Assembly (NCBI GenBank): GCA_045546275.1
Contig: JAZQCM010000014.1
Location: 341,528-405,527, forward strand
Direction of reading: 5' to 3'
From: RGIG1927 sp045546275
GTDB lineage: Bacteria > Bacillota > Clostridia > UMGS1883
Length of the DNA stretch: 64,000 nt
Within the stretch, counting starts at the first letter, position 1; every line of letters begins with the position of its first letter. Below the pieces are notes generated by a model, which was not told the origin of the DNA, made no database searches, and saw nothing but the letters and a program-made list of their open reading frames with translations. This document shows, piece by piece, positions 16,637 to 25,714 of the stretch. The translations under genes were made by a program, and so were the position numbers.

Positions 16637-17878
16637 TTAAAGCTTTTCTTTTGCTAAGGAAAGCATTAGTTTTATTCTGTTTTCCTGGTTAACTCTTGTT
16701 GCAGAGGGGTCGTAGTCAATAGGAACAATGTTTGCATCGGGATAAAGCTCACGAATTTTTCTTACCATGCCTTTGCCGCATATGTGGTTAGGTAAACAGC
16801 CAAAGGGCTGTGCACATACTATGTTTTCGTACCCTTGTTGCACAAGGTCAATCATTTCGCCGGTAAGCAGCCAGCCTTCTCCCATCTTGTTGCCGTGACC
16901 GATTACACCCTTTACGTTTTCCTTGGTGTGCTCATAGGGCATAGGCGGGGTAAACTGCGGATACCTTGAAAATGAATCAATCATTGCCTTTTCAAATTTT
17001 TTGAAGAAATTAAAAAGGATTGTACAAACAAGCTTTTTAAAAATATTGCCGCCGTAGAGCTTAATATCTTCAAGTCGGTTGTCAACCTTAAAGAGCATAA
17101 AGCCCATTACACCCGGAAGCATAACCTCGCAGTCCTGCGATGCAAGAAATTCTTCAAGGTTGTTATTGCCCAGCGAGGAATACTTCACGTAAATTTCGCC
17201 CACAATACCCACCTTTACCTTGGGAGTTTTGTTTATTTCAATTGTTGCAAAATCGGCAACAATTTTATCAATGTTATCATACACTGCGTTTAAAGAAAAG
17301 CGGCTCTTTGAATAAAGTGACTCAGACAAGACTTTTTTCCATTGGTTAACCTTTTTTTCGGTTTCACCCTTGTGAATTTCATAGGGTGTAAGCTGGTTTT
17401 TCAAAAGCATTAAAACATCACCGTAAACAAGACACGCCATGATACGGGCAATCAAAGGCAGTGAAAGGGAAAAACCGCTGTTTTTTTCAAGACCTGAAAG
17501 GTTAATGCTTATAACCGGAACCTGAGGAAAGCCTGCCTTAACCAAAGCCTTTCTTAAAAGGTGAATGTAGTTAGAGGCACGACAACCGCCGCCTGTCTGG
17601 GTAATCATTAGTGCTGTTGTGTCGGGGTCGTATTTGCCCGATTTTAAAGCATGAATCATTTGTCCGATTACTAAAAGTGCAGGGTAGCAGGTGTCGTTAT
17701 GTACATACATCAGGCCGTCAGCAACAACCTCTTCACTTCGGTTTTTCAAAATTTCTATTTTGTAGCCGAAGGAGGTTAGAATGTCTTCCAACATATCAAA
17801 CTGAGTTTCCAGCATGTAGGGAGCAAGGATTGTATGAGTTTTTTTCATTTCTTTTGTAAATTCAATATGGTCTGCCAT
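16637..17878 (-). CDS. 2-hydroxyacyl-CoA dehydratase-like protein (COG3581 type)
   Basis: 413 residues. It resembles the C-terminal third of the large activase-related proteins of Clostridia: FTKEMKKTHTILAPYM start, CYPALLVIGQMIHAL, ITQTGGGCRASNYIHLLRKA, and a C-terminal CAQPFGCLPNHICGKGM, with Cys residues that could hold an iron-sulfur cluster as in HgdB-like subunits. It lies 15 bases after the 962-residue ATPase gene with its own AAGGAGG site; in many relatives the two are one polypeptide of about 1,400 residues. The reaction and substrate are unknown; this subfamily usually sits apart from true dehydratase operons. Confidence 0.8.
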   Translation of the reverse strand: MADHIEFTKEMKKTHTILAPYMLETQFDMLEDILTSFGYKIEILKNRSEEVVADGLMYVHNDTCYPALLVIGQMIHALKSGKYDPDTTALMITQTGGGCRASNYIHLLRKALVKAGFPQVPVISINLSGLEKNSGFSLSLPLIARIMACLVYGDVLMLLKNQLTPYEIHKGETEKKVNQWKKVLSESLYSKSRFSLNAVYDNIDKIVADFATIEINKTPKVKVGIVGEIYVKYSSLGNNNLEEFLASQDCEVMLPGVMGFMLFKVDNRLEDIKLYGGNIFKKLVCTILFNFFKKFEKAMIDSFSRYPQFTPPMPYEHTKENVKGVIGHGNKMGEGWLLTGEMIDLVQQGYENIVCAQPFGCLPNHICGKGMVRKIRELYPDANIVPIDYDPSATRVNQENRIKLMLSLAKEKL

Positions 17879-17893
17879 TTTATAACCTCCTTT

Positions 17894-20782
17894 TTAAAGA
17901 GTTGCCAGCAGGCTTCTTAAGCGTATTTTAACTGCGCCTAAGTTTGTGATTTCGTCAATTTTAATCTGCGTATAAATTTTGTTTTCCGCTTCAAGAATGC
18001 TTCGTACCTCATCTGTTGTGATTGCATCAACGCCACAACCGAAGGACACCAACTGAACAAGGTCCATGTCAGGCTGTGTTGTAACAAACTTTGCGGCCTT
18101 GTAAAGTCTTGAATGATAGGTCCATTGGTCAAGAACACCGGGACGTACAAAGGGAGAAAGGTGTGCAATTGAGTCTTCGGTAACGAGTGCTGTGTCAAAT
18201 GAGGTTATAAGCTTATCAATACCGTGGTTAATTTCACCGTCTGCATGATAAGGTCTGCCCGCAAGGACAATAATGTGCTTGTTCTCTTCGCGAGCCTTTT
18301 TAATAATTTCCATGCCCTTCCTACGGATTTTTTCAAGAAAGCTTTCTCTTTCGGAATATGCTTTTTTACAAGCAATTTCAACATCCTTAAGAGAAAGGGT
18401 GGGGAAGTGTGAGGATAAAATCTGATGTATTTTATGGGGAAAATCATGACTACGGTGAACACCGATGTAGTCGTAAATGAAAGTGATGGTGTCAGTGTCG
18501 GGACAGTTTGCGGCAATAACCTCCGGATAGTAAGCAACAACGGGACAATTGTAGTGATTGTCACCGGAGTTGTCATTAAAGTTATATGTCATGCAGGGAT
18601 AAAAAATTGTTTTTACACCCATGGAAATAAGCGCATCAACGTGACCATGAACAAGCTTTGCAGGGAAGCACACTGTATCCGAGGGGATTGTGGACTGCCC
18701 CTTAAGGAAAAGAGAACGTGAGGATGAGGGACTTTTCACAACCTCAAATCCCAGCTGGGTGAAGAAGGTGTGCCAAAAGGGGTACATTTCATACATATTA
18801 AGTCCCATAGGGATTCCTATTTCTCCCATTTTGCCCTTTTTTGACTGGTATGAATTCAAAAGATGGTTCTTGTATGCATATAAATTAAGGCTGTCATCGG
18901 GAGATTTTTTTGTAACAGGTTTTTCGCAGCGGTTTCCACTGATAAATCGTCTGCCATTTTCAAAGGTGTTTATTGTAAGCAGGCAGTTGTTTGTACAACC
19001 GGAGCAGTTAACTGTTTTAACCTCGTGTGTAAATTCTTCAAGCTGAGCTTTGGTGAGAATGCCGGCTTTCTTTTTGCCCTTTCTCTTTGCGTAAAGAGCA
19101 CTTCCGTAAGCTCCCATAAGTGCTGAAATGGAGGGGCGTATAACCTCAACTCCCATTTCCTGCTCAAAGGCACGGAGAACAGCGTCGTTTAAAAATGTAC
19201 CGCCCTGTACTACAATGTGCTTGCCTAAATCATCCTTTGAGGAGGGACGGATAACCTTGTAAATTGCATTTTTAACAACGCTTGTTGAAAGTCCTGCGGA
19301 AATATCCTCAATTGTTGCGCCGTCCTTTTGCGCCTGCTTTACAGAGGAATTCATAAACACTGTACATCTTGAGCCTAAATCAACCGGGTTTTTGGCATAT
19401 AAGCCTTTTTTAGAAAATTCGTCAATTTGGTAGCCAAGTGCGTTGGCAAAGGTTTGCAAAAAGCTGCCGCAGCCGGAGGAGCAGGCTTCGTTAAGATAAA
19501 TGTTGTCAATGGCTCCGTTTTTAATTTTAAAGCATTTCATGTCCTGTCCGCCTATGTCAATAACAAATTCAACCTCGGGCATGAATTTTTTCGCAGCAGT
19601 AAAGTGTGCCACAGTTTCAACAATGCCATAGTCCGCATTAAATGCATTTTTAATAATATCCTCGCCGTAGCCTGTAACTGCCGATGCAGCAATTTCAATA
19701 TCCGGCTTTTTTGAGTAAATATCTTCTAATATATTATGTATTACAGGCACGGGATTACCGCTGTTGGAGGAATAGGAGGAATAAAGTATTTCCTCACTTT
19801 CGTTTATGACAACAGCTTTTACTGTTGTACTGCCTGCGTCAATGCCAAGGTACACACTGCCTTTTGCCATTGACAAATCCTTTTGCGGAACTGTTGCCTT
19901 GCTGTGACGTTCGGTAAATGCCAGATATTCATCCTCGCAGCTAAAAAGGGGAGTAAGCGTATTGAATTCACCATTTGCACTGTAGGACTCAATGCTTTTT
20001 ATAACAGAATTTATATCAAGACTTTTGTCAGCACAAAGTGCCGCACCCATTGCAACGTATAAAAGCGAGTTTTCAGGGCATGTGCCGGTTCTTTTAAGAG
20101 CCTTGTCAAAAAGAGCACGTAGTGTGGAAAAGAAGGTTAAAGGGCCACCAAGATAAACAACATTGCCCTCAATGGGTCTGCCTTGAGCAAGCCCGCCGAT
20201 TGTCTGGTTAACAACCGCATCAAAAATACTTGCGGAAATGTCGTATTTGTCAGCACCCTGGTTCAAAAGCGGCTGAACGTCACTTTTGGCAAAAACACCA
20301 CAACGGGAAGCTATGGTGTAAAGCCTTTTGTGCTTTGCTGCATACTCATCCATTTCAAACGGTGTGAGCTTTAAAAGCGTTGCCATCTGGTCAATGAAAG
20401 CACCTGTGCCGCCTGCACAGCTTCCGTTCATCCTGACTTCGCAGCTGCCTTTTAAAAACAGAATTTTTGCATCCTCGCCACCAAGCTCAATTATAACATC
20501 GGTATCGGGCAAAAATTTTTTTGCCGATGCACGTGTGGCATAAACCTCCTGGACAAAGGGGACAGCTGAACTTTCTGCCACGCCCATACCCGCAGAGCCT
20601 GAAATTGCAAAAAGAAATTCCTTTTCATCAGGAAATGTGTTTCGTATTGAACGAAGAAGCTCAGCACTTTTTTCTTTTATACGTGAAAGATGTCGGTCAT
20701 ATGAAGAAAAGACAATTTTGTTGTCATCGTCAAGGACCACGCATTTTAAAGTTGTTGAGCCGATATCAAAGCCAATTCGCAT
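17894..20782 (-). CDS. Double BcrA/HgdC-type activase with DUF2229 domain
   Basis: 962 residues. Two ASKHA-type ATPase domains: the first opens with GFDIGSTTLKCVVLDDD, the second with GIDAGSTTVKAVVIN (about residue 310). Each has the cluster-binding Cys signature seen in HgdC (GSCAGGTGAFIDQMA and EACSSGCGSFLQTFA). A DUF2229-like C-terminal part follows from about 600 (NCSGCTNNCLLTINTF, SDTVCFPAKLVHGHVDAL, AGRPYHADGEINHGIDKL). Known activases use ATP to drive one-electron transfer to a dehydratase; the partner is probably the next gene. The minus-strand promoter at 20858-20886 is near consensus. Natural splitting rather than frameshift is likely because the downstream part has its own ribosome site. 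Confidence 0.85.
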   Translation of the reverse strand: MRIGFDIGSTTLKCVVLDDDNKIVFSSYDRHLSRIKEKSAELLRSIRNTFPDEKEFLFAISGSAGMGVAESSAVPFVQEVYATRASAKKFLPDTDVIIELGGEDAKILFLKGSCEVRMNGSCAGGTGAFIDQMATLLKLTPFEMDEYAAKHKRLYTIASRCGVFAKSDVQPLLNQGADKYDISASIFDAVVNQTIGGLAQGRPIEGNVVYLGGPLTFFSTLRALFDKALKRTGTCPENSLLYVAMGAALCADKSLDINSVIKSIESYSANGEFNTLTPLFSCEDEYLAFTERHSKATVPQKDLSMAKGSVYLGIDAGSTTVKAVVINESEEILYSSYSSNSGNPVPVIHNILEDIYSKKPDIEIAASAVTGYGEDIIKNAFNADYGIVETVAHFTAAKKFMPEVEFVIDIGGQDMKCFKIKNGAIDNIYLNEACSSGCGSFLQTFANALGYQIDEFSKKGLYAKNPVDLGSRCTVFMNSSVKQAQKDGATIEDISAGLSTSVVKNAIYKVIRPSSKDDLGKHIVVQGGTFLNDAVLRAFEQEMGVEVIRPSISALMGAYGSALYAKRKGKKKAGILTKAQLEEFTHEVKTVNCSGCTNNCLLTINTFENGRRFISGNRCEKPVTKKSPDDSLNLYAYKNHLLNSYQSKKGKMGEIGIPMGLNMYEMYPFWHTFFTQLGFEVVKSPSSSRSLFLKGQSTIPSDTVCFPAKLVHGHVDALISMGVKTIFYPCMTYNFNDNSGDNHYNCPVVAYYPEVIAANCPDTDTITFIYDYIGVHRSHDFPHKIHQILSSHFPTLSLKDVEIACKKAYSERESFLEKIRRKGMEIIKKAREENKHIIVLAGRPYHADGEINHGIDKLITSFDTALVTEDSIAHLSPFVRPGVLDQWTYHSRLYKAAKFVTTQPDMDLVQLVSFGCGVDAITTDEVRSILEAENKIYTQIKIDEITNLGAVKIRLRSLLATL

Positions 20783-20857
20783 GTTAACATAGCCTTTCTG
20801 CCACTAAAATTATTGCAGCTGTGGTGGCAAACATACTGCAAAAACATATTCTTACAT

Positions 20858-20886
20858 ATTATACCTATCAAAAAATCAAGAGTCAA
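20858..20886 (-). promoter_or_regulatory. Promoter of the activase pair
   Basis: Minus strand TTGACT, 17-base spacer, TATAAT. A roughly 70-base leader follows, containing a small TGCCAC/GTGGCA hairpin. Confidence 0.85.
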
Positions 20887-20970
20887 TGAACAGATTTTTA
20901 TAATATGTCGAATTTTTTGTAAACAAAAAGTTAATAATTATTCTGTTGGTCAAATAAGGAAAATATATTC

Positions 20971-20999
20971 TTGAAAAAACAACATGTGTGTGGTATATT
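20971..20999 (+). promoter_or_regulatory. Promoter of the lepB operon
   Basis: TTGAAA, 17-base spacer, TATATT, about 32 bases upstream of lepB. The rest of the 250-base divergent gap is AT-rich with nothing else I can name. Confidence 0.75.
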
Positions 21000-21031
21000 A
21001 TATTTTATAATATATAAGGGGGTATTTCGGT

Positions 21032-21598
21032 ATGGAAGAAATGAAAAATCAGAATTTGCCGGAAAAGAAAAGCATGTTAAGAGAAATTTTTGAATGGATA
21101 ATGGTGATTGTTATTGCAGTCAGCGTTGCCTTTGTAATACGTACATTTATCATGACCGTTGTAAAGGTTGATGGCGAGTCCATGGCTAATACCCTTCATA
21201 ATAATGAGCGTCTTATTGCATGGCGATTGGGTTATTCACCAAAAAACGGCGATATTATTATTTTTGAGCCCGAATGTGCACCCGGCAGCTACTATGTTAA
21301 GAGAGTTATCGCAACAGAAGGGCAGAAGGTAAAAATTGATTATTCCGAAAACGCCGTTTATGTTGACGAGGAAAGAATTGAAGAGCCTTACATTAAGGAA
21401 GAAATGATGGACCGTGGCTTCTTTGGCGGTGATGGTAACTATGTTGTGCCCGAGGATTGTGTTTTTGTTTTGGGCGACAACAGAAACAATTCCCGTGACA
21501 GCCGTGACATGTCCGTTGGCTACGTTGACGAAAGCGATATTTTAGGTAAGGTTGTTGTGCGCATCTGGCCCTTAACAAAACTTGGTGTGCCCGACTGA
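21032..21598 (+). CDS. lepB: Type I signal peptidase
   Basis: 188 residues, the short Gram-positive (SipS-like) form. One N-terminal membrane span (WIMVIVIAVSVAFVIRTFIM), then the catalytic serine in KVDGESMANTL, the catalytic lysine in YYVKRVIATEGQKV, and the family box VFVLGDNRNNSRDSR. It removes signal peptides at the outer face of the membrane, for example from the many secreted proteins in this window. Start ATG 21032 follows GGGGG. First gene of lepB-rbgA-rnhB-yraN, a frequent Firmicutes order. Confidence 0.96.
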   Translation: MEEMKNQNLPEKKSMLREIFEWIMVIVIAVSVAFVIRTFIMTVVKVDGESMANTLHNNERLIAWRLGYSPKNGDIIIFEPECAPGSYYVKRVIATEGQKVKIDYSENAVYVDEERIEEPYIKEEMMDRGFFGGDGNYVVPEDCVFVLGDNRNNSRDSRDMSVGYVDESDILGKVVVRIWPLTKLGVPD

Positions 21599-21609
21599 TG
21601 AGGTGAATT

Positions 21610-22458
21610 ATGGATATACATTGGTTTCCCGGTCATATGACCAAGGCGAAGCGAATGATGGAAGACAACATGAAGCTGGTGGACTGCATTGTTGAAATTG
21701 TTGATGCAAGATGTCCTCTTGCCAGCCGAAACCCCGATCTTCCAAAGCTGAGCCGTGGCAAAAAGACCTTAATAATTATTAACAAAACAGATATTGCCGA
21801 TGCAAACGAAACACAAAAATGGCAGAACTATTTTTTAAAGCAGGGGATTCCCTCGGTTACTGTGAGCAGTATAAACGGTAAAGGTATTGAAAAGCTTACA
21901 GGTGCCATAAAGGATTTAATGAAAGAAAAAATTCAGCGTGACAAAGAGCGTGGTCTTGTAAACCGTCCTATCCGTGCAATGGTGTGCGGTATTCCCAATG
22001 TGGGAAAGAGCAGCTTTATAAATAAGCTCAACGGCAAGGCTGCTGCAAAGGTTGGCGATAAGCCCGGTGTTACCCGTGGTAAGCAGTGGATTACACTTTC
22101 AGGCGGTATTGAGCTTTTGGACACTCCCGGTATTCTTTGGCCCAAGTTTGAAGATAAAGAGGTTGCAATTAACCTTGCTTTTATCGGCTCAATTAAGGAC
22201 GATGTGCTTGACACAGAGGAACTTGCGGCAAATCTTCTGGAAAGACTTTCCAAGGAATATCCCGACCTTGTTACAGCAAGGTATAAAATTGAAATTGACG
22301 AAAACGACTCAAAGTACGACTTATTGGAAAAGGTTTGTCGAAAGCGTGGCTTTATTTTAAAGGGCAACGAGTTTGACGGCTTAAGAGGTGCAAGCGTTGT
22401 ACTTGACGAATTCCGTGGTGCAAAATTAGGCAAAATAACATTGGAAAAGGTGCAGTAA
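21610..22458 (+). CDS. rbgA: Ribosome biogenesis GTPase RbgA (YlqF)
   Basis: 282 residues. A circularly permuted GTPase: NKTD (G4) at about 58-61 comes before GIPNVGKSSFINK (G1, about 126-138) and DTPG (G3, about 176). The opening HWFPGHMTKAKRMM is the YlqF signature. It acts in late 50S subunit assembly. It lies 11 bases after lepB and 1 base before rnhB, so is cotranscribed. Confidence 0.96.
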   Translation: MDIHWFPGHMTKAKRMMEDNMKLVDCIVEIVDARCPLASRNPDLPKLSRGKKTLIIINKTDIADANETQKWQNYFLKQGIPSVTVSSINGKGIEKLTGAIKDLMKEKIQRDKERGLVNRPIRAMVCGIPNVGKSSFINKLNGKAAAKVGDKPGVTRGKQWITLSGGIELLDTPGILWPKFEDKEVAINLAFIGSIKDDVLDTEELAANLLERLSKEYPDLVTARYKIEIDENDSKYDLLEKVCRKRGFILKGNEFDGLRGASVVLDEFRGAKLGKITLEKVQ

Positions 22459-22459
22459 T

Positions 22460-23095
22460 ATGCCAAGACTTACAAAAGAAGAGGAAGCAAAAAGGCTTCT
22501 TTCCATGTGGGACATTGAAAATTCCCTTTTTGCAGAGGGTGTAGACATAATCGCAGGTGTTGACGAAGCAGGCAGAGGTCCTCTTGCAGGGGACGTGTAT
22601 GCGGCGGCGGTAATTCTTCCCAAGGGGCTTATTATTGAGGGCTTGAACGACTCAAAGAAAATAAGCGAAAAAAAGCGTGACATGCTTTACGATGTAATAA
22701 CACAAAACGCTGTTGCATGGGCAGTTGAAACTGCAAGTGTGGAAGAAATTGATGAATTCAATATCCGAAACGCAACCTACATTGCAATGAACAGGGCCCT
22801 TGAAAGCCTGAAAACTAAAATAGATTACGTTTTAATTGACGGCGATGCAATAAAGGACTGTAAGTATCCTTACAGCACAGTTGTAAAGGGTGACAGCAAA
22901 AGTGCATCAATCTCTGCGGCATCAATTCTTGCAAAGGTTACAAGGGACCGCTACATGCTCACCTTGCATGAAGAGTACCCGGAATATGGGTTTGATAAGC
23001 ACAAGGGCTACGGCACCGCACTTCATATTGAAATGCTTAAAAAATACGGTGCAACAAAGGCGCACCGAAAAACCTTTATTAAAAAATTTGTGTAA
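22460..23095 (+). CDS. rnhB: Ribonuclease HII
   Basis: 211 residues. The active-site motif GVDEAGRGPLAGDV (about 34-47) gives the Asp-Glu pair; further acidic residues are in VLIDGDA and AKVTRDRYM. It cleaves the RNA strand of RNA-DNA hybrids and single embedded ribonucleotides. The start lies one base past the rbgA stop. An N-terminal extension of about 30 residues before the catalytic core is typical of Firmicutes RnhB. Confidence 0.96.
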   Translation: MPRLTKEEEAKRLLSMWDIENSLFAEGVDIIAGVDEAGRGPLAGDVYAAAVILPKGLIIEGLNDSKKISEKKRDMLYDVITQNAVAWAVETASVEEIDEFNIRNATYIAMNRALESLKTKIDYVLIDGDAIKDCKYPYSTVVKGDSKSASISAASILAKVTRDRYMLTLHEEYPEYGFDKHKGYGTALHIEMLKKYGATKAHRKTFIKKFV

Positions 23096-23106
23096 AGGAA
23101 ATTAAT

Positions 23107-23469
23107 ATGCTTAAAAGACAGATTGGTGATAAGGGCGAGGATTTGGCGGTTAAAGCCTTGAAGAAAAAAGGCTATAAAATCGTTGAACGAAACTTCAACG
23201 CCCATATTGGTGAAATTGACATTATTGCAATGGACAAAGAATATCTGTGCTTTGTTGAAGTAAGACTTCGAAAGGACAAGCTCCACGGTTCCCCAAAGGA
23301 AACCGTGGATGTTTTTAAACAAAGGAAAATTATAAAAGCAGCACAGGTGTATATAAATATGCACAATGCACATGAGCGCTTAATGCGTTTTGACGTGGTG
23401 AGCATTACAGGTGACGGAGGAAAGGAAAGCGAAATTGAAATTATTAAAAACGCTTTTTCCCTTTCTTGA
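23107..23469 (+). CDS. YraN/UPF0102 family nuclease-like protein
   Basis: 120 residues, the family's normal size. GDKGEDLAVKALKKKGYKI, then GEIDIIAMDKEYLCFVEVRLR, which has the acidic/ExK-like residues of the restriction-endonuclease-like fold (here ExR). Almost always found beside rnhB, as here; biological role not established. Last gene of the lepB unit; no clear terminator before argD. Confidence 0.88.
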   Translation: MLKRQIGDKGEDLAVKALKKKGYKIVERNFNAHIGEIDIIAMDKEYLCFVEVRLRKDKLHGSPKETVDVFKQRKIIKAAQVYINMHNAHERLMRFDVVSITGDGGKESEIEIIKNAFSLS

Positions 23470-23488
23470 AAAAAAGATAAAAAAAGTG

Positions 23489-23517
23489 TTGCATAATTTT
23501 GCAAAATGATTTATAAT
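23489..23517 (+). promoter_or_regulatory. Promoter of argDF with a palindrome over the -35 box
   Basis: TTGCAT, 17-base spacer, TATAAT. A near-perfect palindrome TTGCATAATTTTGCAA (23489-23504) covers the -35 hexamer and could be an operator; it does not closely match the classical ARG box. Confidence 0.7.
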
Positions 23518-23552
23518 AATTCAAAACAGCAAGGTTGGAAGGTTGATTTTTA

Positions 23553-24725
23553 ATGAAATGGCAAGAAATCAAAGAGATTGATAAAAGCTACTTTATGAAC
23601 ACCTTTGGCGACAGAACGCCTGTTGCGTTTGAAAAAGGTGAGGGTATGTATCTTTATTCAACAGATGGCGAAAAATATCTTGATATGTTTGCAGGTATCG
23701 CGGTAAACAGCTTAGGGTACAACCATAAGGAATTTACAAACGCATTACACCAGCAGGTTGACAAGCTTTTGCACACATCATCACTTTATTACATTGAGTC
23801 TCAGGCAAAGCTTGCAAAAAAGCTTTGTGAAATATCCTGTGCGGACAAAATTTATTTTGCAAACAGCGGTGCCGAGGCAAACGAAGGCGCAATAAAGCTT
23901 GCAAAAATTTATTTTTACAAAAAGGGCATTGAAAAATACGAGGTTATAAGCCTTAAGTCCTCCTTCCACGGAAGAACTTTGGCAACAGTTGCCGCAACAG
24001 GTCAGGAAAAGTATCAAAAGCCTTATTATCCTTTAATTCCCGGTTTTAAACAGGTTCTTATTAACGACATTGATGCATTGAAAGAAGCTGTTACCGACAA
24101 AACCTGTGCAATACTTCTTGAGCCTGTCCAGGGTGAAAGCGGTGTGCATTTACTCAGTGACGAATACATAAAAGAGGTAAGAAAAATTTGCGACGAAAAG
24201 GAAATTATTCTTATTTTTGACGAAATACAAACAGGCATCGGAAGATGCGGAAAAATGTTTGCATACGAAACCTTGGGCGTTGAGCCTGACATATTTACAC
24301 TGGCAAAGGCACTTGGTAACGGCGTTCCCATTGGTGCTGTTTGCGCAAAGAATTTTGTTGCCGATGCATTTTCACCCGGTGACCATGGCGGCACCTTTGG
24401 CGGTAACCCTCTTGCAACAACTGCAGGCTGCAGTGTGCTTGACATTATGGAAAAAGAAGCACTTTGCGAAAACAGCGAAAAGATGGGCGAGTATATAGTT
24501 GGACAAATTATGGCAAAGTGTTCGGACAAGGTTAAAGAAATCCGCCACAAGGGCTTAATGATTGGTATTGAATTACTAAGCCCTGCAGGAGAAGTAAGAG
24601 CAAAGCTCTTTGAAAAGAAAATTCTTGTTGGTGCTGTTGGTAACACCTTAAGAGTTTTACCCCCGCTTATTATCACAAAAGAAGAGGCAGATATATTCGT
24701 AGAAACATTAAAGGAGATTTTATAA
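23553..24725 (+). CDS. argD: Acetylornithine aminotransferase
   Basis: 390 residues, normal for class III PLP aminotransferases of the ArgD group. FANSGAEANEGAIKLA (PLP phosphate contact), LKSSFHGRTLATVAATG, LIFDEIQTGIGRCGKMFAYE (Asp binding the PLP ring), and TLAKALGNGVPIGA with the Schiff-base lysine. It catalyses the aminotransferase step of arginine synthesis. Its stop overlaps the argF ATG by one base. Other arginine genes are not in the window. Confidence 0.93.
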   Translation: MKWQEIKEIDKSYFMNTFGDRTPVAFEKGEGMYLYSTDGEKYLDMFAGIAVNSLGYNHKEFTNALHQQVDKLLHTSSLYYIESQAKLAKKLCEISCADKIYFANSGAEANEGAIKLAKIYFYKKGIEKYEVISLKSSFHGRTLATVAATGQEKYQKPYYPLIPGFKQVLINDIDALKEAVTDKTCAILLEPVQGESGVHLLSDEYIKEVRKICDEKEIILIFDEIQTGIGRCGKMFAYETLGVEPDIFTLAKALGNGVPIGAVCAKNFVADAFSPGDHGGTFGGNPLATTAGCSVLDIMEKEALCENSEKMGEYIVGQIMAKCSDKVKEIRHKGLMIGIELLSPAGEVRAKLFEKKILVGAVGNTLRVLPPLIITKEEADIFVETLKEIL

Positions 24726-25645
24726 TGAAACACTTACTTACATTACACGATTTAACAACAGAAGAAATTAATCAGATATTAGACCTTGCAAAAAAATTAA
24801 AAAGCGACTTGAAGAATGGCGTAAGAAATGAACCCTTAAAGGGCAAAACCCTTGGTATGATTTTCTCAAAGTCATCCACAAGAACACGTGTGTCCTTTGA
24901 GGTTGGCATGGGTCAGTTGGGCGGAAGAGCGCTTTTCCTTTCCTCCAACGACATTCAGCTTGGTCGTGGCGAATCCATTTACGACACAGCAAACGTGCTT
25001 TCACGCTACCTTGACGGTATTATGATAAGAACCTATGCACAAAGTGACGTTGAAGATCTGGCAAAATACGGTTCTATTCCGATTATCAACGGTCTTACTG
25101 ATTTGGTGCATCCTTGCCAGATTCTGGCGGACTTCCAGACAATTGAAGAATACAAGGGCAAGAGAAGCTCTCTTAAGATTGCATATGTTGGCGACGGTAA
25201 CAACATTGCACATTCACTTTTGTACGGCAGTGCAAAATTAGGTGTTGACATTTCTGTTGCATCGCCCAAGGGCTATATGTGTAATGAAGAAGTTGTAAGC
25301 AATGCCAAGGATGATGCAAAGAAGACAGGCAGTACAATTATTCTTACCGAAGACCCTGTTGAAGCAATGAAAAATGCCGACGTTGTTATTACCGACACAT
25401 GGTGCTCCATGGGTCAGGATGCGGAAAAGGAAGAAAGAATTAAGGCTTTCCAGGGCTTCCAGGTTGACAAAAAGCTTTTCAGCAATGCAAAGGACGATGC
25501 AATCTTTATGCATTGCTTGCCTGCATACCGTGGCTACGAGGTTAGTGAAGAAATTATTGACGGACCCATGAGTGTTATTTTTGACGAAGCCGAAAACAGA
25601 CTTCATGCACAGAAGGCTGTTATGCAATTATTAATGAGCGAGTAA
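24725..25645 (+). CDS. argF: Ornithine carbamoyltransferase
   Basis: 306 residues. The carbamoyl-phosphate loop is SKSSTRTRVSFEVGMGQLGG (about 47-66), the second signature is HPCQILADFQTIEE, and the ornithine-binding loop is DTWCSMGQDAEKEER with HCLPAYRG. It forms citrulline from ornithine and carbamoyl phosphate. It is translationally coupled to argD. Coupling to argD suggests the anabolic form. Confidence 0.95.
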   Translation: MKHLLTLHDLTTEEINQILDLAKKLKSDLKNGVRNEPLKGKTLGMIFSKSSTRTRVSFEVGMGQLGGRALFLSSNDIQLGRGESIYDTANVLSRYLDGIMIRTYAQSDVEDLAKYGSIPIINGLTDLVHPCQILADFQTIEEYKGKRSSLKIAYVGDGNNIAHSLLYGSAKLGVDISVASPKGYMCNEEVVSNAKDDAKKTGSTIILTEDPVEAMKNADVVITDTWCSMGQDAEKEERIKAFQGFQVDKKLFSNAKDDAIFMHCLPAYRGYEVSEEIIDGPMSVIFDEAENRLHAQKAVMQLLMSE

Positions 25646-25649
25646 AGAG

Positions 25650-25706
25650 CCTCCTCCGTCAGCTGAGGCTGACACCTTCTCATTAAGAAGGCTAAGTGGA
25701 AAGGGA
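25650..25706 (+). repeat. REP-like palindromic repeat, copy 1
   Basis: Two adjacent hairpins: GTCAGC/GCTGAC (25658-25673) and CCTTC/GAAGG (25675-25691), then GGAAAGGG, which supplies the ribosome site of the GNAT gene. It shares order, arm sequences and the GCTGACACCTTC core with copy 2 at 28709-28766, so it is a dispersed intergenic element. Confidence 0.75.
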
Positions 25707-25714
25707 ATGATCAG

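Noticed and set aside
17879..17893. Frameshift joining the two activase genes
   Set aside because: The gap contains a good AAGGAGG site before an ATG and the first gene ends cleanly, so a natural split is the simpler reading.
23505..23525. Classical ARG box at the argDF -10 region
   Set aside because: TGATT and ATTCA half sites are present, but their spacing does not match the known ArgR operator.
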